A DNA stretch of 64,000 nucleotides from an uncultured Schaedlerella sp. (GCA_934435195.1 CAKSAJ010000001.1:1-64000); one strand, 5' to 3'. Positions 26,046 through 33,448 are shown, numbered from the stretch's first letter. Made by a program: numbers and translations. The notes: generated by a model not told the origin, from the letters alone.

Positions 26046-27443
26046 ATGAAAAGAAGGATTAAGAGAATACAATTGTTATTAATAACAGTAATGACAATGT
26101 TTTTGGCATATGGAATTGTCAGTTATGCTGCCGAGGGAACATTGCAGATATCAGACGTTTCTGGTAATGTGGGCGGAGAGATTACAGTTCCAGTTTCTAT
26201 CAATGCAGGTGGTGAGCCAATTGGAGATGGGGATATAACAGTTAATTATGATAGTTCGATTCTTGAATTTATAGGAGGAACAAATGCAACAGCAGAAGAT
26301 GGTGTTGTTCATTTGTCTGCATCTGGAACAGGTGCAGAAACAGAGTTGAACTATACAATGATATTTAAGGCACTTGCAGAAGGAACCACAACACTTCAGG
26401 TTGTTGATTCCACAGCGTATCTTTTCTCGGATGAGACTTTGTATTTAACACCGAATTCTGTTAATGTAACAGTTGGAGCAGCAGATACACAGACTTCTGT
26501 TTCGGCGACAGGCGGAGATGCAGTAATCGAAATGTCAGGAGTACAGTATTTTATTTATAATGACTTTACAGATGCATTAATTCCGGTTGGATTTTCCAGA
26601 AATACAATTAGTTATAATTCTGCTGAATATAATGCAATTGTACAGGATGTATCTGGTATTAAATTTGTCTATTTAAAATCTGAAGAAAGTGACCCGATAC
26701 TTGCAATGTATGATGAGGCAGATAATCATTTTGTACAGGCGGATCAGGTACAGTTAACAAGTAGCGAATATATTTATGTACTCGGAGAAGCTGATGCAAG
26801 TAATCTACCAGCGACTTTTGGTGAAACAACTTTGAACTTAAATGGACGAATTTTCCCAGTATGGCAGGATAGCGAAAATAAAGATTTTTATCTGGTAAAT
26901 GCATTAGGACCTTCTGGACAGATTGCTTTTTATCAATACGATACAACTGATAAAACATATCAAAGATATGTAGAGCGTACTTCTGAGAAAGCAGAGGAGA
27001 CAAAAGAGAAGGGACAGCTACTAGATCAGATTAAGAATGAAGTGTCAGATAATCTATTAAAAATTGCAATTATAATTGTGGCAATTATCATAATTATGTT
27101 GATCATAATTATTGTTATAGCATCTAAATTAAGAAATGTAACGGACGAACTTAATCAATTATATGATGATTATGATGAAAAAAATGATTTGCCAAAAAAG
27201 AAAACACGCGAACAATTTATACGCAAAGACGATGACTATGAAATAGAATATGATGATTACATGGAAGAAGACCATGATGCTTTTATGGATGATGAGTATG
27301 ATGAGTATGATGATTATGATGAATTTGATGATTACGATGATGAATCATATGAAACAAAACCATTACCACAAACGAAAAATAAAAAAGCAGCTAATAAAAA
27401 ATCTTCTAAGAAAAAATATGATATAGAGTTTATTGATTTGTAG
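26046..27443 (+). CDS. Membrane-anchored cohesin-domain protein
   Basis: The 465-residue protein has a signal peptide (about 1-30, ending VSYA-A), then a module of about 125 residues (TLQISDVSGNVGGEITVPV to LYLTPNSVNVTV) typical of type I cohesin folds. Next come a second globular region, a membrane helix of I/V/L residues (about 345-370), and a cytoplasmic tail full of Asp and Tyr that ends in a basic KNKKAANKKSSKKK stretch. Cohesins bind dockerins in cellulosomes, but isolated ones occur in other surface systems. No dockerin gene is visible here. It lies 38 bases after the LCP gene, so it probably belongs to the surface-polymer locus. Confidence 0.75.
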   Translation: MKRRIKRIQLLLITVMTMFLAYGIVSYAAEGTLQISDVSGNVGGEITVPVSINAGGEPIGDGDITVNYDSSILEFIGGTNATAEDGVVHLSASGTGAETELNYTMIFKALAEGTTTLQVVDSTAYLFSDETLYLTPNSVNVTVGAADTQTSVSATGGDAVIEMSGVQYFIYNDFTDALIPVGFSRNTISYNSAEYNAIVQDVSGIKFVYLKSEESDPILAMYDEADNHFVQADQVQLTSSEYIYVLGEADASNLPATFGETTLNLNGRIFPVWQDSENKDFYLVNALGPSGQIAFYQYDTTDKTYQRYVERTSEKAEETKEKGQLLDQIKNEVSDNLLKIAIIIVAIIIIMLIIIIVIASKLRNVTDELNQLYDDYDEKNDLPKKKTREQFIRKDDDYEIEYDDYMEEDHDAFMDDEYDEYDDYDEFDDYDDESYETKPLPQTKNKKAANKKSSKKKYDIEFIDL

Positions 27444-27467
27444 AAAAAAATAAGAAAGTATATAAAA

Positions 27468-27528
27468 ACTCCTTTTCTAATAACGAGAGTACAATATAGG
27501 GTTGTTATCTTGCTATTGGAAAAGGAGT
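27468..27528 (+). other. Long imperfect hairpin between the cohesin and htrA genes
   Basis: ACTCCTTTTC (27468-27477) pairs with GAAAAGGAGT (27519-27528), and the stem continues inward to about 15 bp, with an alternative ATAAC/GTTAT pairing inside. It is not immediately followed by a T-run, although TTTTTTT occurs about 20 bases later. It may be a terminator for the upstream gene or a structured leader for htrA. Confidence 0.45.
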
Positions 27529-27627
27529 CATTTAGTTAAACAAAGTTTTTTTATACATTGAACACAAAATCATCACAAAGAATGATTATTATATCATTAT
27601 AAAATACAAGAGAAAGAGGGAACTGAT

Positions 27628-28911
27628 ATGGAAAATCAATATAATTATTATAATCCGGATGATAACCAGTTTCAAAATAATTATTCACAGGGAGAACCTA
27701 ATCACCCAAAAAAACCGAAAAAAATAACAAAAGTGATAGCCGTGATTGGATTAGCAATTATTTTTGGAATTGTTTCTTCAGGTGTATTCTTATCAACAAG
27801 TTATATTGGAACTAATATATTAGGATTAAATAAAAGTTCAAATAGTGATGTAAAAACAACGACGACAGCTGTTACAAAATCATCCAGTGTTGTAACTTCA
27901 GATGTTTCTTCAATTGTCAATGATGTAATGCCGTCAGTTGTTGCAATTACGAATATGAGCGTTCAGGAAGTGCAGAATTTTTGGGGACAAACATCTCAAT
28001 ATCAGAGCGAAAGTTGCGGAACCGGAATCATTATTGCGAAAACAGATAATGAGCTTCTTATTGTGACAAACAATCATGTAATTGCCGATAACGAATCCCT
28101 AACGGTTACATTTGATGATGATACAAGTGTGGATGCGGATGTAAAAGGAACGGATTCAGAGCATGATCTTGCTGTGATTGCTGTCCCATTGGATCAGATT
28201 TCTTCGGAAACAATGGAAAAAATCGCGGTTGCAACTTTAGGAGATTCAACAGCTCTTCAGGTTGGTGAGCCAGCTATTGCAATTGGAAATGCTATGGGAT
28301 ATGGACAGTCAGTTACGACAGGTGTTATCAGTGCAGTAAATAGAGAAAGTACTACAACTAATGAGCAAACAGGTGAGACTGAAGAAACCGGTGTAAAATT
28401 AATTCAGACAGATGCTGCAATCAATCCTGGAAATAGTGGCGGTCCTCTTGTAAATGCAAATGGCGAAGTGATTGGTATTAATTCTTCTAAATTGGCAAGT
28501 ACAACAGTTGAAGGAATGGGATATGCAATACCGATTAGTGATGTTTCTGACATTATTGATAATCTGATGAATCAAGAAACAAAACATAAGGTTTCTGAAG
28601 AGAAAAAAGGATACCTTGGTGTAAAAGGATATGATGTAACAGAAGAAAGTGCTGAAAAATATAATATGCCTACAGGTGTTTATGTTGCTGAAATTGTAAA
28701 AGGCGGCGGGGCAGAAGAAGCTGGCATTACAAAAGGTAATGTTATTACAGCACTGAACGGAACAACAGTTAATAGTATGGAGGAACTACAGAAAGAGTTA
28801 GGATACTATGAAAGTGGAAAAACGGTATCCGTAACAATTCAAGTTCCTGAAAACAATGGAGAATGGACCGAAAAAACAGTAGATGTGAAACTTGGAAAAT
28901 CTTCTAAATAA
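27628..28911 (+). CDS. HtrA/DegP-like membrane serine protease with PDZ domain
   Basis: The 427-residue surface protease handles misfolded exported proteins. An Asn/Pro/Lys-rich cytoplasmic N-terminus is followed by one membrane helix (about 30-55) and a trypsin-like domain with the catalytic triad: His in TNNHVIA (about 149), Asp in EHDLAVI (about 180), and Ser in NPGNSGGPL (about 270). A single PDZ domain (GYLGVKGYDV to VITALNGTTV) closes the protein. AGAGGGA lies upstream of the ATG, and a strong terminator follows directly. Confidence 0.95.
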   Translation: MENQYNYYNPDDNQFQNNYSQGEPNHPKKPKKITKVIAVIGLAIIFGIVSSGVFLSTSYIGTNILGLNKSSNSDVKTTTTAVTKSSSVVTSDVSSIVNDVMPSVVAITNMSVQEVQNFWGQTSQYQSESCGTGIIIAKTDNELLIVTNNHVIADNESLTVTFDDDTSVDADVKGTDSEHDLAVIAVPLDQISSETMEKIAVATLGDSTALQVGEPAIAIGNAMGYGQSVTTGVISAVNRESTTTNEQTGETEETGVKLIQTDAAINPGNSGGPLVNANGEVIGINSSKLASTTVEGMGYAIPISDVSDIIDNLMNQETKHKVSEEKKGYLGVKGYDVTEESAEKYNMPTGVYVAEIVKGGGAEEAGITKGNVITALNGTTVNSMEELQKELGYYESGKTVSVTIQVPENNGEWTEKTVDVKLGKSSK

Positions 28912-28917
28912 TAGATA

Positions 28918-28953
28918 GGGTTACGAAAGTAGTTTGCTTTCGGAACCCTTTTT
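28918..28953 (+). terminator. Intrinsic terminator of htrA
   Basis: GGGTTACGAAAG pairs with CTTTCGGAACCC around a short loop and is followed by TTTTT and more T-rich sequence. It separates htrA from the cotJ operon. Confidence 0.9.
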
Positions 28954-29001
28954 CTTTTTTTTCATATCTTAATATTGGAAAATGTTGAAGGGAGAATTAA
29001 A

Positions 29002-29253
29002 TTGATAAATACTTCCAATAATATGCGGTATCAACGTCAAGGATATTTTAATTCAAATTACACTTCTTGTGTAAATCAGGCGTGTCCTTGTCAAAGAGAA
29101 CAAGATGTTTTATTCGATTTACCAATTGCGATGGCATATGTTCCTTGGCAAAAATGGGAAAAGGTATATGATATTCAAAAAGGATTTCAACGAGGAACAA
29201 TATTTGAAAAATTAGACAAACCTTTTCGAGGGAAAGGAGGATGCAATCGATGA
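29002..29253 (+). CDS. cotJA: Spore coat-associated protein CotJA
   Basis: The 83-residue product contains the CotJA core (LPIAMAYVPWQKWEKVYDIQKGF, written here as one conserved block at about residues 42-64) and a Cys-rich N-terminal region (CVNQACPCQ). CotJA, B and C form a spore inner-coat group expressed in the mother cell in Bacillus. A TTG start at 29002 with GGGAGA seven bases upstream is favoured over the in-frame opening at 28975. It overlaps cotJB by ATGA. Confidence 0.85.
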   Translation: MINTSNNMRYQRQGYFNSNYTSCVNQACPCQREQDVLFDLPIAMAYVPWQKWEKVYDIQKGFQRGTIFEKLDKPFRGKGGCNR

Positions 29254-29519
29254 CAGCATGTCCATGTAGAAGAGATTTGTTAAATAAAATTTATGAAATC
29301 AGTTTTGCAGTTGATGATGTAAAGTTATATTTAGATACACATCCATGGGATGGAGAAGCTTTGGCTTATTTTAGAGAATATAGTTATATGCGGAATGAAG
29401 CTTTAAAAGAGTATGCAAAATATTATGGTCCACTAACAATTGATACTGCTGTACAATCTGATTGTGAAAAATGGAACTGGATAAATGAACCTTGGCCATG
29501 GCAGGAAGGAGGATGCTAA
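29250..29519 (+). CDS. cotJB: Spore coat protein CotJB
   Basis: The 89-residue protein matches CotJB. The N-terminal CPCRRDLLNKIYEISFAVDD, the LYLDTHPWDGEAL block and the C-terminal YGPLT to WPW stretch are characteristic. AAAGGAGG precedes the ATG at 29250, which overlaps the cotJA stop. cotJC starts at the very next base after its stop codon, preceded by GGAAGGAGG within cotJB, so the three genes form one operon. Confidence 0.92.
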   Translation: MTACPCRRDLLNKIYEISFAVDDVKLYLDTHPWDGEALAYFREYSYMRNEALKEYAKYYGPLTIDTAVQSDCEKWNWINEPWPWQEGGC

Positions 29520-29633
29520 ATGTGGAGTTATGAAAAAAGATTACAGTATCCTGTTAAAATTACTCAAACTAACCCAAAGATTGCGCAAGTCATAATATCG
29601 CAATTTGGTGGTCCAGATGTCAGTAACATATAA
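29520..29633 (+). pseudogene. cotJC: cotJC N-terminal fragment interrupted by prophage insertion
   Basis: The first 33 codons (MWSYEKRLQYPVKITQ onwards to QFGGPD) are a normal CotJC (manganese-catalase-like spore coat protein) N-terminus. In intact CotJC this is followed by GELAA and the ferritin-like catalase domain. Here the frame switches to V-S-N-I and stops at 29631-29633. The break falls exactly where phage sequence begins and a phage recombinase gene follows, so the gene is split by integration rather than decayed. The remaining two-thirds should lie at the right end of the prophage, outside the window. Confidence 0.9.
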
Positions 29634-29640
29634 CATTTGC
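29600..29640. other. Left prophage attachment site (attL) in cotJC
   Basis: The cotJC coding sequence is intact up to GGTGGTCCAGATG (29607-29619), and the next bases diverge into non-coding phage DNA. The crossover therefore lies at or just before 29619. A serine recombinase gene sits 150 bp inside. The precise core dinucleotide needs attR or an empty site. Confidence 0.8.
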
Positions 29641-29752
29641 AAAAATTGATTTGCATAGTCTTTCTGATCACTTCCAGTTGTGCAATAATGCGTAAAACAT
29701 GGATGAAAGACAACTATCTCACAAGCCCACCAAAAGGATGTAACCTATAACA
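29623..29752. repeat. Near-perfect direct repeat flanking the phage left-end spacer
   Basis: GTAACATATAACA (29623-29635) recurs as GTAACCTATAACA (29740-29752), with 12 of 13 identical. A smaller direct repeat ATTTGCA lies at 29635-29641 and 29649-29655. Both sit in the 150-bp non-coding arm between attL and the recombinase gene, so they may be recombinase or directionality-factor binding sites. Nothing else is seen in this spacer apart from the terminator. Confidence 0.5.
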
Positions 29753-29757
29753 CAGCA

Positions 29758-29783
29758 GAAAACCGCACAAACACGCGGTTTTC
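29758..29783 (-). terminator. Terminator of the serine recombinase gene
   Basis: GAAAACCGC pairs with GCGGTTTTC (9-bp stem, 8-base loop) three bases past the stop on the minus strand. The T-stretch is built into the stem end. Confidence 0.7.
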
Positions 29784-29785
29784 GC

Positions 29786-31231
29786 TTATGTCATATAAAA
29801 AACAAACTCAAGTTTTTGGCTATCCTTATCATATGTAATGGATTCTATGATATCCCGAATCATGCTTCCTTTTGTCTCATAATCGATATCCGGATCCGTT
29901 ATCACATCGTATACATTCTGTACCTTGGAGAGAGCTTCCTCCTTTTTAAGAACAGGATCTTGAGGAACATTTTGTAATTCTTCAAGCTGCTTCTTTAGCG
30001 CAGATCTACTCTCCTTCAAACGCTTTTTATTTTCTGCATATTCCTCTAATGTATCAATCTCGTTTTCGAACGCCATTTTAATTCGCTCTTCACGGGTGCT
30101 TAACTTCTCCAATTCGGCAAGGATAGATTTTTTCTTATCCTCAGATTCCGGATTAGCAGGAGCACAATAAGTATAAGAAAAATCCGATCCGTTCAAAATA
30201 TCTTCAAAATACTCATACACAGCAGATATAAGTTTTTTCTCGGAAATACCGCAGGACTCTCTATGATATCCTTTTGAGTACTTCCAGCACTGGAAAAACG
30301 GAGAGTGTCCGGTTTTTGAATAACTCATACTAGCACCACAATAGCCGCATTTCACGATTCCGGATAACCAGTGCTTACAAGTTGAAACGTTTCGCATCTT
30401 CATTGGTCGGCGGCGCTGCTGAATCTTTTTCATACGCTGATCATAACGTTCTTTTTCAAGTCTGACCTCGTGAGAGCCTAAAAAAGAAGTATCATTCCAT
30501 ACAACCAATCCATAATAAAACGGATTTTGAAGGATTCTGTCAACTGTCCGCTTCTCAAAAAACGTTCCACGCTTACTACGATATCCAAGCTCATTCAATT
30601 TTCTAGCAATAGAGGTAGAATCCTTATCGTGCAGATCAAATTGTTCGAAAATGTAATCAACAATCTCGTATTCCTTCTCGTTGATCACAAACGGATCGCC
30701 ATTTCCAACAGCCGAATACCCAAGAGGCGGAGAAATCTGATATCCATTCCGAAGAGCTTTTTCTCCCATTCCTCGCAAAACCTCACCAGACAAGCGGATA
30801 GAGTAGTATTCATCCATCCATTCAATGATTCTCTCAATAAGAGAACCGAAAGGACCATCAATAAGAGGCTCGGAGATGCTGACAACATCCACATTGTCTT
30901 TTTTGAGCATACTCTTATACACAATGGATTCTTCCTGATTACGAGCAAATCTGGAAAATTTCCAGACAACGATTACATCAATCGGATGCTCCGGAGATTT
31001 CGCAATCCCTATCATCTTTTGAAATTCGCGCCTGTTTTTTGCTTTGCGGCCAGAAACGCTCTCAACGAAAATGAATTCTTTTGGAATTACAATATTATTA
31101 GATTTCGCGTATTCAAGACCAAGCCTGCTCTGAGCGTCAGGAGACAGCTCATCTTGATCGTGCGTAGAAACACGGATATACAGTGCTCCAATACGAAAAT
31201 CTTGCGATTGATTGACTGCTAATTCAGCCAT
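29786..31231 (-). CDS. Large serine recombinase (phage integrase)
   Basis: The 481-residue enzyme integrates and excises the prophage by serine-mediated strand exchange. It has the N-terminal resolvase domain with nucleophile Ser in YIRVSTHDQ (about residue 22) and the conserved ESVSGRKAKNRREF and VWKFSRFARN stretches. The recombinase domain follows (PPLGYSAVG to NELGYRSKRGTFFEKRTVDRILQNP, about 170-255), then a zinc ribbon (CGYCGASM to FFQCWKYSKGYHRESCG), and a coiled coil (about 375-430) that controls directionality in this family. It is the left-most phage gene and reads toward attL. GGGGATGAT precedes its ATG. Confidence 0.95.
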   Translation of the reverse strand: MAELAVNQSQDFRIGALYIRVSTHDQDELSPDAQSRLGLEYAKSNNIVIPKEFIFVESVSGRKAKNRREFQKMIGIAKSPEHPIDVIVVWKFSRFARNQEESIVYKSMLKKDNVDVVSISEPLIDGPFGSLIERIIEWMDEYYSIRLSGEVLRGMGEKALRNGYQISPPLGYSAVGNGDPFVINEKEYEIVDYIFEQFDLHDKDSTSIARKLNELGYRSKRGTFFEKRTVDRILQNPFYYGLVVWNDTSFLGSHEVRLEKERYDQRMKKIQQRRRPMKMRNVSTCKHWLSGIVKCGYCGASMSYSKTGHSPFFQCWKYSKGYHRESCGISEKKLISAVYEYFEDILNGSDFSYTYCAPANPESEDKKKSILAELEKLSTREERIKMAFENEIDTLEEYAENKKRLKESRSALKKQLEELQNVPQDPVLKKEEALSKVQNVYDVITDPDIDYETKGSMIRDIIESITYDKDSQKLEFVFYMT

Positions 31232-31304
31232 ATTATCATCCCCTTTTTAAAATCTATGAAAAATAAATATAAAAATAACAGCCAGCAAAGAACAAGTGTT
31301 CCGC

Positions 31305-31333
31305 TTGCGAGACTGCTTTGAAGATGATACAAT
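31305..31333 (+). promoter_or_regulatory. Promoter of the candidate phage small RNA
   Basis: TTGCGA (31305-31310) and TACAAT (31328-31333) are 17 bases apart. The nearest plus-strand protein gene is over 1 kb away, but an intrinsic terminator lies about 100 bases downstream, so a short transcript is predicted. Confidence 0.6.
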
Positions 31334-31339
31334 ATTCAT

Positions 31340-31438
31340 TGGATCAAGAATAAGGTATCTCTTCAGAGAACCTGGAGAGCACATTGGCGTGTGTTCTCGT
31401 TCACCAGGCCGTTCCTGTTGGCGCAGGGGCGGTTTTTA
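31340..31438 (+). ncRNA. Candidate structured small RNA at the prophage left end
   Basis: The predicted transcript of about 100 nt can fold into three hairpins. The first is a small TCTC/GAGA hairpin (31358-31369). The second is a compound stem, CCTGG/CCAGG (31371-31375 with 31404-31408) enclosing AGAGCACA/TGTGTTCT (31376-31383 with 31390-31397). The third is the terminator hairpin (31409-31417 with 31424-31432) followed by TTTTTAATTTT. The second and third hairpins present the identical hexaloop TTGGCG (31384-31389 and 31418-31423). No open reading frame with a ribosome site is present. It is transcribed toward the 3' end of the minus-strand membrane gene at 31442. The function is unknown and I recognise no Rfam family. 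Confidence 0.6.
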
Positions 31439-31440
31439 AT
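31409..31440 (+). terminator. Intrinsic terminator ending the small RNA
   Basis: A 9-bp stem (CCGTTCCTG with CAGGGGCGG, two G-U pairs) with loop TTGGCG is followed by TTTTTAATTTT. It ends just before the stop codon of the convergent gene. Confidence 0.75.
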
Positions 31441-31441
31441 T

Positions 31442-32377
31442 TTACGGGTTACAATGACCGCAAGGAGAGTAACCTTGATTAATCAAATCATCTCGCGTCC
31501 CATCATATGCCCAGTAATTTTCTGGAGCAATTTTACTTACATCTCTACAAGATGGCTTATGAAACTTATCCGTGCTTGTATTTACGACATAAGACGATGT
31601 TTGCGGTTGTTGAATTGCTTGCTGCTGAGATTGAAATGTTGATGATTGCTGAGATTCGGATTCTTGTCGAGCTTGAGCTTGCGCAGCAGCAATTTGAGCA
31701 TCTATAACAGCTTTGTCTTGCGCCTCTTTTTGCGCAGCATCTTCGCGTTCCGTTTTAGCAATTTTATCTTCAACCTCGATCGTGATTTCATTACTTTTAA
31801 TATTTCCGGACGAAACACATAATATATACATCCCGTCTGAATCCGCACTAAAAGATAATTCTTGCCCGTCTTTAGTAAATATGCCACCAGAACTTTCGCA
31901 AACAAGATTATCAATGTTCGCAGTCGCTGGAGCAACGGAAAGTTTAACCGGTATAGAAGTGTCTACATCATATATAGTAGCTGTTTCTACATATATTGTC
32001 AGGTTTTCAAGTGCGTTTTCATCCGGCTTTTCCTTAACAAACATAGCATGAATATTTTTTGCACCATTAATTAATGGATCAATATTGCGTGCACACCAAA
32101 TTAGAAGAAATAGCAAAACAATTATCATAAAGCAAATGCCGAGATGCAATTTCTTTGGCGGGGCATCATTAGGCTGAGGTGTTGGAGTGCTTCTATTCTT
32201 AGCAGGCGGAAGTTCTTCATAGTCCGTATTCGCATAGATTTTATTCTCGAGATCGTCAAAACTATCATCGCTTATAGAATCAACAACGATATTATCGGAA
32301 CCATCGGAACTTGTGTCATTAGTTTCTACGGAAATATCCGAGGAGAGTTCGTTATCTTTCGAGTTTTCCAAATCCAT
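31442..32377 (-). CDS. Phage-encoded membrane protein with a C-terminal Ada-type zinc module
   Basis: The 311-residue protein has an acidic, Ser/Asp-rich N-terminus and one membrane helix (about 79-97). An outer Ig-like region (about 115-200) follows, then an Ala/Gln-rich linker with helical character (about 205-260), and a final domain (DKFHKPSCRDVSKI to GYSPCGHCNP) with the C-x(n)-CxxC pattern of the Ada metal-binding family. By position, next to the integrase and in the lysogeny orientation, it is likely expressed in the lysogen and could alter the host surface or exclude other phages. That role is inference. GAAAGGAATG precedes the ATG on the minus strand. Confidence 0.75.
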   Translation of the reverse strand: MDLENSKDNELSSDISVETNDTSSDGSDNIVVDSISDDSFDDLENKIYANTDYEELPPAKNRSTPTPQPNDAPPKKLHLGICFMIIVLLFLLIWCARNIDPLINGAKNIHAMFVKEKPDENALENLTIYVETATIYDVDTSIPVKLSVAPATANIDNLVCESSGGIFTKDGQELSFSADSDGMYILCVSSGNIKSNEITIEVEDKIAKTEREDAAQKEAQDKAVIDAQIAAAQAQARQESESQQSSTFQSQQQAIQQPQTSSYVVNTSTDKFHKPSCRDVSKIAPENYWAYDGTRDDLINQGYSPCGHCNP

Positions 32378-32503
32378 AAGTGTTTCTCATTCCTTTCTTA
32401 TCTTCGCTTCAATTCAAAAAACACTGTACCATGTATAAACGCCGAAGTGGTTATACCATAAAATTCCAGATATAATTCCTACATAATCAAGCAAAATAGT
32501 AGT

Positions 32504-32701
32504 ATGAAAATACTATTATCTAAAATCATGTACGAAAGAGAATTATCTGTGCGCCAGGTGTCGATAATGACAGGACTGGCCAAATCAACGATTCATAAAA
32601 CGATGCCAGAGGGTTCAAATCCAACACTCCATACGCTGGAGAAACTGGCAGCAGGTCTAAAATGTAAAATATCAGACCTATATGAATCAGATTACAAATA
32701 A
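32504..32701 (+). CDS. Small Cro/C1-type HTH regulator
   Basis: The 65-residue protein is one XRE helix-turn-helix domain (LSVRQVSIMTGLAKSTIHKTM, positions about 13-33) with the closing LEKLAAGLKCKISDLYESD that is typical of very short regulators. It lacks a good ribosome site. TATAAT at about 32475-32480 suggests a short or nearly leaderless transcript. It probably helps control lysogeny or the neighbouring minus-strand gene, alongside the main repressor at 33023. Confidence 0.8.
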   Translation: MKILLSKIMYERELSVRQVSIMTGLAKSTIHKTMPEGSNPTLHTLEKLAAGLKCKISDLYESDYK

Positions 32702-32806
32702 GTGTCCACTATAGTGGACGATTGTAAAAAATCCCATAAGTTTCCAGCAGTAAGATTGTCATATAAGTGTAAGACAAACAAAATAGAACAAATGTTCGGA
32801 AATGTA

Positions 32807-32835
32807 TTGATTTCAAATAATACGTGTTGTATTAT
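32807..32835 (+). promoter_or_regulatory. Promoter with palindromic operator over the -10 box
   Basis: TTGATT (32807-32812) and TATTAT (32830-32835) are 17 bases apart. A perfect palindrome ATAATAC-gtgtt-GTATTAT covers 32817-32835 and includes the -10. A wider near-palindrome GTTCGGAAAT (32794-32803) and ATTTCGAAC (about 32846-32854) brackets the promoter. It would drive the 40-residue gene at 32882 and is probably repressed by one of the two HTH regulators. Confidence 0.65.
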
Positions 32836-32881
32836 CTAATTAGGAATTTCGAACGTGTTCTTGCTGCTGGGAGGGATACAT

Positions 32882-33004
32882 ATGAATAAAGATGATTACA
32901 CGAAACAACGAGATATCAACTTTATTGTTGAATTACTTCAAAGGCAATCGCCGGAGAAAGTACGAGAAGTACTTATATTTATCCAGAACTACCTAGAGAA
33001 GTAA
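32882..33004 (+). CDS. 40-residue phage protein
   Basis: The short gene has an excellent ribosome site (GGGAGGG, 6-12 bases before ATG), its own promoter and its own terminator, which together support expression. The peptide is amphipathic with alternating charged and hydrophobic residues (INFIVELLQRQSPEKVREVLIFIQNYLEK), a pattern typical of a small helical binding protein. Peptides like this are common beside phage repressors and may act as antirepressors or adaptors, but no function is shown. Confidence 0.65.
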   Translation: MNKDDYTKQRDINFIVELLQRQSPEKVREVLIFIQNYLEK

Positions 33005-33009
33005 TTATG

Positions 33010-33038
33010 AAGAGTCAGTTTTTTACTGGCTCTTTTTT
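33010..33038 (+). terminator. Intrinsic terminator of the 40-residue gene
   Basis: GAGTCAGT (33012-33019) pairs with ACTGGCTC (33025-33032), followed by six T. The 3' end of the convergent repressor gene lies within it. Confidence 0.85.
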
Positions 33039-33421
33039 AAATTCTCAATGTATTGCAGAGCAATCTTTTCTAATGTTGCCTTGCTTGTATCATCCAACTG
33101 TTCATAAGTTACGATTAATGTCTGGATAGCGTTTGCAACAGCGGAATCCTTATCTTTCAATAACAGAGCGGTATATTTCAAAATCTTCTGTTGCTCTGTC
33201 ATCTGTTCGAACATTTCTCCTTCTCCTGTCCGAAGCCAATTTTCGTTTACATTGAATTCTCGACATATAGCTTTAATATTCGAATCTGTAAGGGCGTTGA
33301 TATCGTTCTCAATCTGGCTCAGCGAACTCTTTCTTAAACCTATACGCTCACCAAATTTTTCTAATGTTAAGTTAATATTTGAATTTTTTCTAATAAAACG
33401 AACTCTTTCGCCTTGTGTCAA
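33023..33421 (-). CDS. Phage CI-like repressor (XRE family)
   Basis: The 132-residue protein has an N-terminal HTH (LEKFGERIGLRKSSLSQIENDINALTDSNIKAICREF, about residues 17-53) followed by NENWLRTGEGEMFE, a signature common in Firmicute phage repressors, and a helical C-terminal dimerisation part without a LexA-type protease. A TTG start at 33421 with GAGGTGAT upstream is preferred over the longer frame to 33463. It is transcribed divergently from the early promoter and probably binds the GTTC-N7-GAAC operators there. Confidence 0.85.
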   Translation of the reverse strand: MTQGERVRFIRKNSNINLTLEKFGERIGLRKSSLSQIENDINALTDSNIKAICREFNVNENWLRTGEGEMFEQMTEQQKILKYTALLLKDKDSAVANAIQTLIVTYEQLDDTSKATLEKIALQYIENLKKSQ

Positions 33422-33448
33422 GGTAATCACCTCACTTTCTATAAATCG

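Noticed and set aside
30527..31222. 231-codon plus-strand open frame inside the integrase
   Set aside because: It is antisense to the clear serine recombinase and has no recognisable domain or ribosome site.
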